From Hyaloscypha bicolor E (lineage: Eukaryota; Ascomycota; Leotiomycetes; Helotiales; Hyaloscyphaceae), in NCBI RefSeq assembly GCF_002865645.1, contig NW_020194560.1:620001-684000 (forward strand): a DNA stretch of 64,000 nt. Direction: 5' to 3'. The notes beneath the pieces are model-generated. The model was not told the origin of the DNA. It made no database searches and was given only the letters and a program-made list of their open reading frames with translations. Each line of letters begins with the position of its first letter. The first letter of the stretch is position 1. Of this stretch, positions 25,938 to 36,841 are shown piece after piece. A program made the position numbers and the translations under genes.

Positions 25938-27246
25938 ATGAAGCCCAGGCTCGGCAACGATTGCTGAGCAATCGATTAGTAATCGATTATATGCACTATT
26001 GATTAGCTATCGATTATAATCGATTGGTAATCGATTACTAAACGATTATTACCCCGCACCCCACGAAAGCTAAGCACTAAATTTTTAGTACCTATAGCCT
26101 ATAATTTAGCGACCGTAGCCCTAAAATTTAGCAATAAGCAGCCTATAATTATAGGGCTCCCTTTTCCTCGCAACCCACAAGCCTCGAAGCTCACTTCTTA
26201 CTTTCTCTCTCCACTTATTGCTTTTTACTTTTATATACTCGCCCTCTTAACCCCTCCCCCCATTAAAAGTTGCCAAGCTTATGGGCCTAAGGCAGCTAGC
26301 GTATGGGGGGGCTAGTGGGAGACTAGTGGATTTGTACTATATTAAGGGGCCTTTCCCCGCCTTTAATAATGAGAACCAAGGCTTTTAACTACTTGAATTT
26401 GATATCCCCTAATCCCCCCTCTTACTTTTATACTTTTATATATATAGAGAGAGAGAAGAATTAAAGAGAGAGTAAATATTTTAAGTAATAGTAAATGCTG
26501 AGAGAAAAGGAAGGAGGGGCAGTAATATGTGAGTGCGGCCGATTTTTGGTAGGGTAAATCGTAATAGACCCTCTTACTAGTATGGACTATATCTTACCGG
26601 ACGCAGGAATAGCTATTAATATTATCTCAATAGTACTAATGAGCGATGAGCCAGAGGGAGTCTTTTCAGGGGCTTGTCGTACGGTAAGCTACCTAGAATA
26701 GTGTCACGAGCACAAGATCTAGGGCCTGGAAGGCGTGGTTAGACTGTCTCTATTTTGACGATTCAAAGCTAAAGAGAGAAGAGGATCCCGAAGGAGCCTC
26801 GGATCTAAATAATCGCGAGCTACGCACGGGCCCACGTGCTAGCTTAAGCTCGGGGTCACGTGCAACGATCAGGTGACTACAGATGCCTCGCTCAGATGCC
26901 AGATGCCTCTCTAGCTCTAGTCTAACCCCTACTAGTACCGTATATCGTAACAACCGTAACAAATAGGAGGCAGCTTGAAGCCGAGACAAGACGCAGGAGT
27001 ACCTTAAGTACTCGAAAAGGAGTAGAGTTCTAGATACTTTCTTTAAATAAGTAAATAAGAGAGAGCCTTACCTTTATTATATATAGTATAGTACTCTACT
27101 AAACTCCTGGATATTCTGGCATTAGAAAAGGGGTAAAATCATACGTATGTAGGGATTAGCTCGCTAAACAATCAATACCTTACGATTGTGGCATCGATTG
27201 TTATCGATAGTGCAAAACGCCAATCGTTGCCGAGCCTGATAAAGCC
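25938..27246. mobile_element. Non-autonomous hAT-like element with 8-bp TSD
   Basis: The inverted termini are CAGGCTCGGCAACGATTG at 25946-25963 and its complement at 27221-27238. Flanking 8-mers are ATGAAGCC (25938-25945) and ATAAAGCC (27239-27246), identical except for one G/A difference. CAGG-type ends and an 8-bp duplication are hAT features. The left subterminal region repeats ATCGATTA-like words about seven times (25970-26046), possible transposase-binding sites. No transposase reading frame is present. The interior (26053-26570) contains sequence shared with the MITE at 30552-31158, so it probably carries a nested element. Confidence 0.8.
26053..26570. repeat. Nested repeat shared with the 30.5-kb MITE
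   Basis: The core near 26070-26162 (tagtacctatagcctataat and its neighbours) recurs at 30840-30900. The right side carries the matching GAGAGAG/TAAATATTTTAA stretch and a terminal cgatttttggt motif. It appears to be a diverged member of that family inserted in the hAT-like element. Confidence 0.6.
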
Positions 27247-28272
27247 TGGTTCTTGAGGTCATCCAGATGTGCATACTTGCATTTAATTGTTGTTTTTAAG
27301 GTCCCACTCACTTGTTGCTGGAAGTTGATTTGATCATATATTTTACGGGCAACGCACATTCCCTTTAATCCACTAGCAATGGCATGACTCTCAATGCCAT
27401 CTGTTTCTTCTCAAGGAAGTAACCCCCCCACGTATAACTTTACCCCACCCTCTTCGGTATCATCGTCGATTTCCATGGCTGAAGGAGATAGTTTCTGTTT
27501 CTTCCCACCCCTCCCATCCTCTACTTCGTCGTGACCCTTTCTTTTTGTTCCCATCTTCTTTTCTACATCTCTCGCTGCCTTCAGATCTACTAATTTTGCC
27601 AATTCTTCCGCGCTCGTTCTAGGGCTGGATTAGGGCCTGGTCATCGTCGTTAATCAGCATCAATTCCTGGTTGGCCAGCCTCTTCTGCTTCAATCCCCGT
27701 CCCTCAGGGTCTGCAGTTTTAATAACAGACAGACGTAGAAATTGCTCAGCTCTCACTCTCGGGAATGTCGATCCCTTAAGAGGCTCGGAGAGCCCTAGGC
27801 TTAGTGACTCGGCTTCCGGGTCGCATATTTCAAGTGCGCGGTCCAGTATCTTTGCCTCTACTGCTTAGTCTTCTTTTCCTTTCTCTTCGTGTCGAGCCTT
27901 TCTTCCAGGTTCTTTCTTCTCAAGCTCTTTCTCCTTCTCCGAACACTCTCCACCCAAGCATCTTTGGAGGGTTGAAAACAACTGCCCCAAATGCCGCTAC
28001 GACGGACTTCCAGAAAGAGCGTTCTTAGATGTATTCTATGAAGGAGATGCTCAGTAGCCACAAATCTTTCCAGTCACGGGGGTGACCCGGCTCAAATGCA
28101 TCAGTTTGTCTATATCTCTTGCTAGTTCCTTTAGCGTAAATGCCATCTAGGTCGTCGCTCCAATTGGGTCAGGTTGCAATGCTTAGGCCTAGGAAAGATC
28201 GGTTGAGTTGAAGATGCTCTCTGTCGGCAAGGCCTGTGGCAGTGTGGTCATACCGCCGAACGTCTGTCGTTG
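27247..28272. other. Degenerate minus-strand coding remnants
   Basis: Minus-strand frames around 28000-27660 (…ILDRALEICDPEAESLSLGL…) and 27620-27411 (…AEELAKLVDLKAARDVEKK…) read like parts of one protein, but they are joined by a frameshift and interrupted by stops. A Lys/Glu/Arg-rich segment precedes them. Composition is normal and the family is not recognised. A decayed transposon or accessory gene is likely. Confidence 0.4.
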
Positions 28273-29002
28273 TTAGCATGCCATTGGAATTTGTTTAGGG
28301 TTTGTGAGATGACATATAGCACTTTCCCAAGAGCGTCCAAGTTCTGTTATATGATCATCCTCGAAAAACTGCATCATATTAGTCATAATTAGGCTTACGA
28401 TCAGACTTCGACAATAGTCGTTGCAGGTGGGGTCTGATCCTACCGATTCGGCAGAACTGAACGGAAGGGATTGTCGGGATGCAGAGAACGCTCCAAGAAC
28501 ATGCTGGATGCAAGTTAGGTCGTGAAACCAGTGCCTTGCTTGGATGTGCCAAAATCTTTCTTGCGATGGTCTCATGCGTAATCTATGATTTGCCCCTTAA
28601 CCGTGGTCCTGTTTGGTTAGTTCCCCGACTATTCTTCATATCGCTCACTGTTTTAGCGACTCCAAATTGCTGCATAAGCCTCTCAAAAATATTCAGTCCC
28701 ACTCCAACGGCAAAATTATATCCGTCTTTAGCGTAAGACACCACCAGTATACGTTTCCTCATTAGTATACTTGCCAGCGGTGCGCAGATGGTTCCCCTTC
28801 TAAATTTCCCCAAGCTATGCGGTCCAGAATTAAGAGTGGGTGTGATTCGTAGGCCAAAATTAAACTTGCGAGATGATCTTATGTAGCCTTCCGCCAGAGG
28901 AGGAGACGAGTGGAGTAGAACTTGCGTGGAAGGAGTGTGTAGTAACCTGGGGATGCTGGTGGGCAACTGTCAGATGCCTTGAACTGTGATAAAATTGGAG
29001 AG
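28273..29002. other. Segment with weak minus-strand frames
   Basis: Two frames of about 100 and 127 codons lie here on the minus strand. The longer lacks an ATG start and neither resembles a known domain. They may be the decayed downstream part of the pseudogene at 29003-29826. Confidence 0.3.
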
Positions 29003-29826
29003 CTAGCTAGAGCAGAGAGTGAAGCTAAATATAAGAGAGTAGAGGGAATCAATCACATGAACAATAAGCAGTGGAGCCTGTCTTAAGCCGGGGGTGGCCA
29101 TAAGAGGGCGAGACACGTGACGCCACAATTGTACCTGCTGAGAGCAGCCGTCTTGGACTTCTGATGCTGGGACATCTCGCCATTTGGTGGCCATTAAGGC
29201 GTCGAGACTGCAATTTGCTAAATGGTAAAAGTCTCCGTATGGCTGCTCCTCTGAGTTGGAGGAGAAAGACAATGATTGTAGATTGGATTTAGGGGCTGTT
29301 ATCACGGTGAAAGCCCAACTATGTGTAATCATCAGCATGGCCAATCTAAGACACGGCTTCAACGCTGCCCAGAGATTTTCATTGTTTCTCACGTTGCAGT
29401 CGCCAGAAATAGTGTCCCCAATCTCATCGGTACTTCCAGCCAAAAATCCCTCTGATAGACAGGATGAATCGGTGTCTTTAAATTAGTCGGTATAGCATCG
29501 TCCTTGTTCCAGCAGCCGCAGTCTTGGAGTTCTCGTATTGTGAAGTAATTTAGTGCCCCCACTCTTGTATACCCTGTAAAGATAGGTTCTGTCGGTGAAT
29601 GGATAATGGTACAAATGGGTGGAACCGCGAACTCGTGCACTTCGATTCTGTGCAGCTCCTCCGTCGTGAATAGTCGCTTCGGGTCCTCAAGTAGAATGAG
29701 ATTCTTTCCTTCATGTCGAGTGCTATATCGGTCTCTGATGTCATAACTTTCAATGATGGCTCGAGAAAATTTCGTGAAACTTGGAAGTATTGAACCTATT
29801 CCAGGACCGCTTGACTCGTCTTTCAT
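29003..29826 (-). pseudogene. Frameshifted gene of unknown function
   Basis: A good frame starts at ATG 29826 and runs 145 codons (MKDESSGPGIGSILPSFTKF…) to TGA near 29389. At that point the adjacent frame continues with VRNNENLWAALKPCLRLAML and runs to 29003. No intron of acceptable length fits: the only GT…AG pair there spans 28 nt. A single-base deletion near 29400 is the simplest explanation. I do not recognise the protein. It has no signal peptide, and the region around it is transposon-rich. Confidence 0.5.
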
Positions 29827-30545
29827 TCCCCCACTAAATCTTTGAGAACGTCTTTGTCAGCGTCTTGGATTCCCTTAAACTCTCACCTGTTCCAGCCAAT
29901 TACCTCTAGAGCGTCTAAGATCCAAATCTCAGTTTCCAATTCTCAATAGAAGGAAGTGCCAGCAGCGAGCCCCCTGTCCCTGAGCGGTACTGATAAGCGA
30001 GACGAAGCAAATTTTAGCGAGCCAGCCCCTGAATTGGAGGGGGTCGGTTGAGGATGAAAAGTGGCAACTTTGGAAGGTAGATCTGTGTATCTTTGACTAT
30101 ATTAACCCACCATCTCTGTCCTGCGTTCTGCTACCTTCGATTATCCACCCAAGGGAAGTTGACAAAAATTGCACTCCATTTGCATTACCGCAACTCATAA
30201 TTCATTGAAGAATCAAAACACGGCATAATTAGGCGGTGCCTGCTAGTTCGTGCCTAGTTGAGAAGCCAAATCTCATGCCACCCTGTTTGTCACATAGCAG
30301 TCACCACCAAGAGCGCCACATATTTTGCAAGGCGTGTCCCAGCTCAGAAATGCCAACGGTTCAGGAACCTGTCAAGCATAAAAATCCTTTAGCTCGACCC
30401 CATATCATAAGGTTCTTCAGCAGTCGCATCCTTCTGCAACGATTCAAGTCGCCACAAAACGACGGTATATGAACGCATTATGAGGAAACGCCTTAAATCT
30501 CAATGATGAGGGGGAAATGACAAAAGCATCATCGAATTTCGATTT
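29827..30545. other. Gene-free spacer
   Basis: Normal composition, with short frames only (for example 30236-30472). No recognisable feature was seen before the MITE that starts at 30552. Confidence 0.4.
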
Positions 30546-31164
30546 CTGGCATACGGAAAGCCGTAAGAACGTGACGTCCAAGCGAGAAACGCAAAACGTA
30601 AAATCGGATTTTCACGATTCACCCCACCAAAAATCGCGCGCAACCAACTGGTGCAAAATACCTGTATTTGCGTGCGCAACCCTACCTAACTCAAGTCCCT
30701 CTATTTAAATCTATTATCGCACTCGTCTATATATATAGAAAACCGTAAGAATATAAAATCTAAGTAAGAAACCCAAAAAGTACTTATAGTTAACTTCACT
30801 AAAAATCTGTGCCGCACTCCACGAAAAAGTCAAGCACTAATTTTTTTAGTACCTATAGCCTATAATTTAGCGATAAACGCCTATAATTATAAGCCTTCCT
30901 TGTCCTCGTTATTCTCGACTCTCAAAGTTCGCTTTCTACTTCTCGATTTTTATCTTACGCCGTACCACCCCTATACTTCTATATATATAAGAATTAGAGA
31001 GAGAGAGTAAATATTTTAAATAATAGTAGGGAGGGGAGGGGCACGGTCTTTGCGCGTGGGCGATTTTTAGTGGTGTGAGGCATGCAAGTAGGTTTTGCGT
31101 TTCGTGTTTTGCATGCTACGTTTCTCCCTTGGACGTCACGTACTTACGGCTGTCCGTACTGGCA
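30546..31164. mobile_element. 607-bp MITE with 6-bp TSD
   Basis: The element spans 30552-31158 and is flanked by perfect CTGGCA duplications (30546-30551 and 31159-31164). The inverted termini begin TACGGAAAGCCGTAAG (left) and TACGGACAGCCGTAAG (right). They remain similar for about 45 bp, including CGTGACGTCCAAG. A second, RIP-decayed copy of the left terminus occurs inside at about 30739 (gaaaaccgtaagaat), so the element looks like a composite or nested pair. There is no coding capacity. Confidence 0.85.
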
Positions 31165-32403
31165 CCACTGGGTAACACGAACTTGGGACGGTTTGAAGCT
31201 GAAACCTGAAACCCAATCAAGCAATACCTTGTTTGCGTTTCCGTGTTGAGCAGCCAGGATGAAAAGCAGGTTCTCCCATCACCTCGATTTTCCTTCTGAA
31301 GCACGAAATCATCAACAGTTCAACCCTCCAGATTCCTCTCCCGAAAAATCCCACGATGCCGTGATCCTAATCCACCCTTCTAATCCCAACCGATGATCCT
31401 CAGTCAAAGTCGCACAACCTCCAGCTGTCCGATCCAAAATGACCAAACGGCTGCCCTTTGCGCTCACAACAACTTCTTAACTATACCCCTAATTAATTAA
31501 TATTAAGTCGTATAATTATAGTATAGAACTAGGCAAATAATGCCTTTTAACGTGATTTTTAATCAGATTCGTAGTTAACTAGTAATCGAATTTTAAAGCA
31601 TATAAATAATTTATACTTTTAATTTTTAATTATATAAAACATGAAAGTATTTTAGTAAAATTATATTTGCTTAAGTAAATAATATATTAAATTTATACTT
31701 AAAAGGCTCTTTAAGCTTTTATAAATTTATTATATATAATAAAAGCTTAAGTTTTAAAAGCTATTACTAAAGAAATATAAAGTAATAAAAGTTTATAATT
31801 TCATTATATATAATTCTATATATAATTTGTTTTATTATTACTAGAAACGAGTTTTATTAATAGTTAAGAATATTAAGAAGTTATCGCAAAATAGCAAGGA
31901 ACAGTGATTTGCATAAGTGGTTGTCTGATTAAAAGAAGCTCTAAAGGGAGCCTCTGGATCTAGCTAAATAAAAGGGGGCCGCTGAGTAAGCGAAGCTAAA
32001 GCTCCCTAGTACCCGTATATACGACAGAAGTCTTATATTACAAATTTATTTTACTTAATTGAAATTTCAGTTTTAATAATTTTTATAATAAATTATTTCA
32101 AATTAGATCGAGAAGAAAATTAGTTTATATAAGTCGTTTTTAGTAATAATAAAATAAATATAAGGCATAATTTTTATTTATATAAAATACTAAAATTTAT
32201 ATAAAAACTTATATAAAAATAAACACGTACTTGTAATTCTTATAATATAAAAGATATTAAAATCAGAGAACAGGGAATTAATTACTATAAGATATATAAT
32301 AATTCCGATTAATATGATTTATGTTAATTAGTATTATAGTAAGCTTTCTTTCGTTTTGTCGTTTTTGGATCAGACCGATTATATCCAGCATCGCAACTCG
32401 GTA
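31165..32403. other. Spacer with a RIP-type AT-rich block
   Basis: 31490-32340 is AT-rich with decayed sequence and a short normal-composition patch at about 31895-32030. There is no intact frame and no recognisable element ends. It is probably a transposon relic. Confidence 0.45.
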
Positions 32404-33434
32404 ATCGTGCGTCAGGACTTGCACTAAAACCCCTGCGTCCCTGCGGGTTTAGTGCGTATCACTAATATAGTCGAAAATCAGTAATATGGTCCTTTTTTTG
32501 GAACACCAATTTTTAGAATTTTAATGCAAATCGCAGAAAAATATTTTACAGTTTATATGGAGTTCATACTATAATTAATAAATCAAATTCTCTTACTTTC
32601 ACATCGCATATGCGTGCAGTAAAAAATAGTAGAAATATTACCTATTTTACCTCGTCGGCGACCTCCCAAAATGCTACCATTCTAAGAAATCAATTAATTA
32701 CACAATAAACACGTCCTAATTCGTGTACCCAATAATCGTTTCCTCCCCACTAGCATCAAATCTAACTATATTACCAAAGCCATTATTATCAAATAAAGGG
32801 GGAGGGGGGTAGCTTGACAAAACTAAGCTCTCCAGCCAGTATTTATTATTATGCTCAGACATTGGTGGGTGGCGCGCTCTCCGCCAGAATCTTATTAGCT
32901 GCCTCCCGAACTAATTTGAGATCAGTTTTATGGCCTAAATAAACCAGGAAATCGATAAACTACTTGAGGCCCTCCTCCAGGTCAGGATTAAGTGTTTTGT
33001 TATAGCCCCCTTTTGTCACGTGCTACGCACAGGCATATATATAGCTTCTTCACCGCCCTTAGGGCACCATTAATTCATACATATTTATACAAAAACACAC
33101 CCACATTCCACTTCCACAGCTTGTCCAGGCCGTGACACCTTTGGTGTTTTGTGGTTTTCGTCCAGCCAAACGCGCTTTCTACAGTCGATATTTTACCCTG
33201 AATTGACGCGCAATCGCAGATTTTTTGACATGTGGGTTCCTGGCATAGAAATCGGAGGCCTGGGCCTTCCTTTTCTCTTCTTCTGGGTCATACTCGGCCA
33301 TGGTGTTAATATTTAATCAATTAAAATCGATAAATGGGAGAAAAAAGCGACCATATTACTGATTTTCGACCGTATTGCTGCACCGCACTAAACTTGCAAG
33401 GGAGCGGTTTAGTGCGAGCGTCGCCGCACGATTA
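32402..33434 (-). mobile_element. Relic Fot1/pogo (Tc1-mariner) element
   Basis: Inverted repeats of about 90 bp at 32404-32497 and 33340-33432 share ATCGTGCG, gtttagtgcg and gtcgaaaatcagtaatatgg. Both are bounded by TA, the Tc1/mariner target. The minus strand holds transposase remnants. From 33301 it reads MAEYDPEEEKRKAQASDFYA…KKSAIARQFRV, matching the N-terminal helix-turn-helix region of pogo/Fot1 transposases. About 32990-32870 gives NPDLEEGLK, a stop, then FIDFLVYLGHKTDLKLV. In-frame stops and the about 1-kb length show a deleted, inactive copy lacking the DDE catalytic part. Confidence 0.8.
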
Positions 33435-33556
33435 TCTTCCCATGACATCTGGGACAAGATAGAAGGAAGGACCGAGCCTATCCCCGGTGTTACCGCGCAC
33501 GATCCCTGATCAAGCCCCGACTTCCGCGACAGCGCAGCCAGATCCCCGGAACGTGC

Positions 33557-33782
33557 ATAGCTTACGGAAAGCCGTAAGGGTTAAAAGACCAAGCAAACTT
33601 GTAACTTACGACTTATGACTTATGACTCGGTACAGACGTGCTCACCCTACTATATGTGGGTGTGGTGTGCGGGCATTTGCGATTTTTGGTGGGGTGAGCA
33701 CGTCTGTACCGAGTCATAAGTCATAAGTTGTAAGTTAAAAGTTCGCTTGGTCTTTTGATCCTTATGGCTTTCCGTAATAGCT
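33557..33782. mobile_element. 214-bp fold-back MITE with 6-bp TSD
   Basis: The element spans 33563-33776, with perfect ATAGCT duplications at 33557-33562 and 33777-33782. Its arms of about 86 bp are nearly complementary. They begin TACGGAAAGCC, share agaccaagc and gacttatgactcggtacaga, and end in gtgctcaccc. It shares the terminus and the caccaaaaatcgc motif with the 607-bp MITE at 30552, so the two form one family. There is no coding capacity. Confidence 0.88.
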
Positions 33783-33796
33783 TCGGTTCTGCACCC

Positions 33797-33903
33797 TACT
33801 CTCCCCCGCCCCAGATAAAACGTAGCGCGGCCGGGGCACGGATAGGTCAGAACGGCCGTGCCATCCTTGTCACGCTACGTTTTATTTAAAGGGGACGAGA
33901 GTA
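33797..33903. mobile_element. 103-bp fold-back element, TA-bounded
   Basis: The two arms share ataaaacgtagcg and its complement (about 33815-33827 and 33872-33884), and are extended outward by CTCTC/GAGAG. TA stands at both outer ends. Inner words ggcacgg and ccgtgcc also pair. It may be a tiny MITE or a hairpin of other origin. Confidence 0.5.
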
Positions 33904-34472
33904 TCCCTTCGTAGCACACATCGCCTCGCACGGGGCTCCCGGTGCCCTCCCTGTATCCCTTCCCCGGTACGTCAGAACCGACTTCCATGGAAGGATCACG
34001 GAGAGCCCAATCGAATGTGACATTGCGAGAGACGCGGGTCCAAGCGCTTGCAGTGCAGCGCATTGCAGGCTGTCAAGTTCGCGAGCGATGGCTGGGGGAT
34101 GACTGAGGGACGTGATGTGCAGTGGACATGGACTGGCTGTACAGGCGGTGATTGTGTGAAGTACCGCGGAGAATGCCAGCGATGATGGCAGAGAAGCCTG
34201 ATAAATATGGCTGACTGGTTGATTACCGGACCGCCGCAGTTGGTTGAGCTGCTTGAAAAATGTCATGGCGAGGAGAGACACGGCAGGATTGTAAGAACTT
34301 TTGCAAGGTGTGAGGTCGAGAGGGATAGAGGATGGAAAGAGATAAGAGGGGAGATATGCCATCCGATTTGAGCTGTCGTCCAAGCCCTCAATCGAATGTA
34401 TCTTGCCAGATTGAAATCCTATTTGGTATTCTGTTCTATAAGCATTGATGTTTGTTGATCATTGAAGTCAAG
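33904..34472. other. Spacer with a possible partial minus-strand coding fragment
   Basis: A minus-strand frame (34383-33886) of 165 codons includes LAFSAVLHTITACTASPCPL and ALQALGPASLAMSHSIGL. This vaguely resembles the middle region of fungal zinc-cluster transcription factors. It has no upstream DNA-binding domain and begins at a non-ATG codon. It could be a gene fragment or chance. Confidence 0.25.
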
Positions 34473-35758
34473 ATGTCAGCACCAGATCTAACCCCCGAGA
34501 TGATGGCAAGGAGCGGAGAGACGAGGTTTCCTGATATCCTGGCTATTCTCCTCGTCGAGTGTATCTTGTCGACTACTGTGGTTGTTCTGAGACTTATTAC
34601 GCGGTTTGCAATTATTCGGAAGCGGGTCCCGATGATTACATGATTGCTGTTGCTCAGGTATGAACTCCTAATTTTCAAGACTTGGCATTGTTTAATTTCT
34701 TATTTCTAGGTTATGGCCATCGGAGCTGGTGTTATAATTGGACTTGGTAAGTTTGAGCATGTCTTTATTGTTCTTATAAAAGACTGACGATATTTGCAGA
34801 GGCCAAATTTGGAATGGGCAAACATGTTTGGACTGTTCCTGAGGAGAATCTCACCCCCTACTTCCAAGTCAGTTATTCTGAACACGGCAGAACTTGATAC
34901 TAACGAGGAGTAGTCGCTCTACGCCAGCATTCTCGTCTATAATGGCGCGCTGACCTTGGTCAAAATCTCCATTCTGCTTCAGTACCGCCGAATTTTCGCA
35001 ACGCCAGGAATGCAACGAGCCACAACAATTGGCCTTGTTATCATCGCCGCCTGGGGATTCACAGTTACCATGATGCTGTCAATGCTCTGTGTGCCCATCC
35101 AAGCTCTCTGGGATCATGCCGTGCCGGGCCATTGCTTGCCTCTCCTCCCAGCATACTACGCCCCGGCATGTATCAATATTGCAACCGACTTTGGCACCTG
35201 GGTTCTGCCTTTACCCATTATCAAGTCGCTGCAGCTACCACGTAGACAGAAGGTCATGCTCTTGTTCATCTTCGGCCTCGGCTTCTTGTAAGTTTCCCTC
35301 AATCCTTCTGCTAGGCAATAAAACCAATCTTGATCAGCACCTGCATCATTTCTCTCGTACGTCTCTCTGCACTCAAAACAGCAACAAAACTATCAGATCC
35401 AACGTGGAACAATACAGATGCGGCAACTTGGTCATACCTCGAGCTTAGCATGGCGATTCTCGCGGCATGCCTGCGAATACTGCGAACATTGGCGATCAAG
35501 TTCATTCCCGGTTTTATTTCTGGCTCTTCCGAACAGTCTCCGCCGAACTCAAATGGCTACGTACGCCAAGGACCAGCAAAGCATTCGGCCTGGGTTCCTG
35601 CGAAATTCTCGAGGCCATCCGAAACAAAGGGAACAGTCTCAACCGAAGCAGAAAGCACAGAGAACTTGCATGGTTCCATGTATAATTTGCAGTCTATCCC
35701 ACCACATAAGATTGCCGTAGAAAGGGAATACACTGTGAGGACAGCGGCTGCCGTCTGA
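34473..35758 (+). pseudogene. SAT4/rhodopsin-type membrane protein, frameshifted
   Basis: Five exons are readable: 34473-34657, 34710-34746, 34800-34867, 34914-35287 and 35338-35758. They encode a seven-helix protein of the fungal rhodopsin/SAT4 family, often called an integral membrane or CFEM-less PTH11-like protein. Visible marks include LYASILVYNGALTLVKISIL, the FGTWVLPLPIIKSLQLP segment and DPTWNNTDAATWSYLE, a strongly family-typical stretch. Near 34630 the frame breaks: RKRVPMIT-stop should give way to the adjacent frame PDDYMIAVAQ. Adding one base makes the exon sum exactly divisible by three (361 residues). So there is a one-base deletion in exon 1, either real inactivation or a sequencing error. 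Confidence 0.8.
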
Positions 35759-36841
35759 GGCAGATGATGAAAGAGACAGAGAGGAAGAAGAGTGTATTAT
35801 ACTTGGTGGAGAAGTGTTCCTGAACCATGAAAGGCGGTTTCATTTAACGTCTGCGGCGAGAGACATTCGCTTTTACGATTCTCACAACGAGACTTTTGTA
35901 CCTTCACCAAATGGAATATCTGCTGTCGTTGAACAGAACACTCTCAGCGATCCGTATCTAGGTGTTCAACTCTAACACCACTTTGCACGGACGAGCAATC
36001 AATCGTCGCTGAAAGAAACTTGCTCTAGTGGTCTTGTTGATTGCCTTTGATCTCGCTCTCATACTGACTGACGCTCTAGCGTCTTGCAAAGAAGCTTCTC
36101 TCATCATCTGTGGGTGAAACTGCTTCCTTCACACTGCTGGCACGCACGAGAGCAGAGGCAGCCGCCTCTGGCAAAAACTTGGACTGTCCGAGTTTCACAC
36201 AGAAATTCGTTAAGGTAGAACTTTCCACTGCAGCTATTCAGTAAAGCGTCTTGTGTCGTTATGCTGCAATGTGCTGGATTGGGAAACACTGCGATGCAAC
36301 CAAAGCTGTTCACAATCGAGGTGGTTTCTTGCCAGTTTAGCTTGTAGAGAATGCCACACAAAGATCTGGGATGAAGATTTTATCCAGAGACGCAGGAACA
36401 TCCGAGCGTATTTAGCAGGTCACCAAAAGCAAGGGGTTGGACGCCATGACGGCGTTGCCTGGCACGTCCTCATCCTTGTTTTCGGAACCCTGGTTTTCAA
36501 GCCGCCTTCAAAGTCCAATCCGTTCTCGGATCTTGGCACGACTCTGGGTTCGGGGATCGCCTGAACGGAGGTAAGGTAACATCCCGCCTTAGAAGAGATC
36601 AGAATCTGTGCCCTGGAGAACGAGTGGAGTTGAAGCTCCGACTTCCAACGGTATTGCTTTTTGCCTAAATGTTCCTGGGACACAGGTTAACCAATGCTCG
36701 TCATGGTGATAATTATATGATCTATAAGAAATAATAGAAAATGACGGCCAATGTTCTCTGCAAGAGAGACGAAGAATTTTGCATATCGCACCCAGTCTCT
36801 GCACCCTGGTTCTTCACCCTTGTCTCGCTTAGACTTGCTTA
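35759..36841. other. Gene-free spacer
   Basis: This is the 3' side of the SAT4-type gene. Short overlapping frames (36104-36683) on both strands show no recognisable domain. Nothing else was seen before the TIR element. Confidence 0.4.

Noticed and set aside
36104..36683. Overlapping frames of about 85-103 codons on both strands
   Set aside because: No domain, no splice pattern and no good starts, so treated as chance frames.
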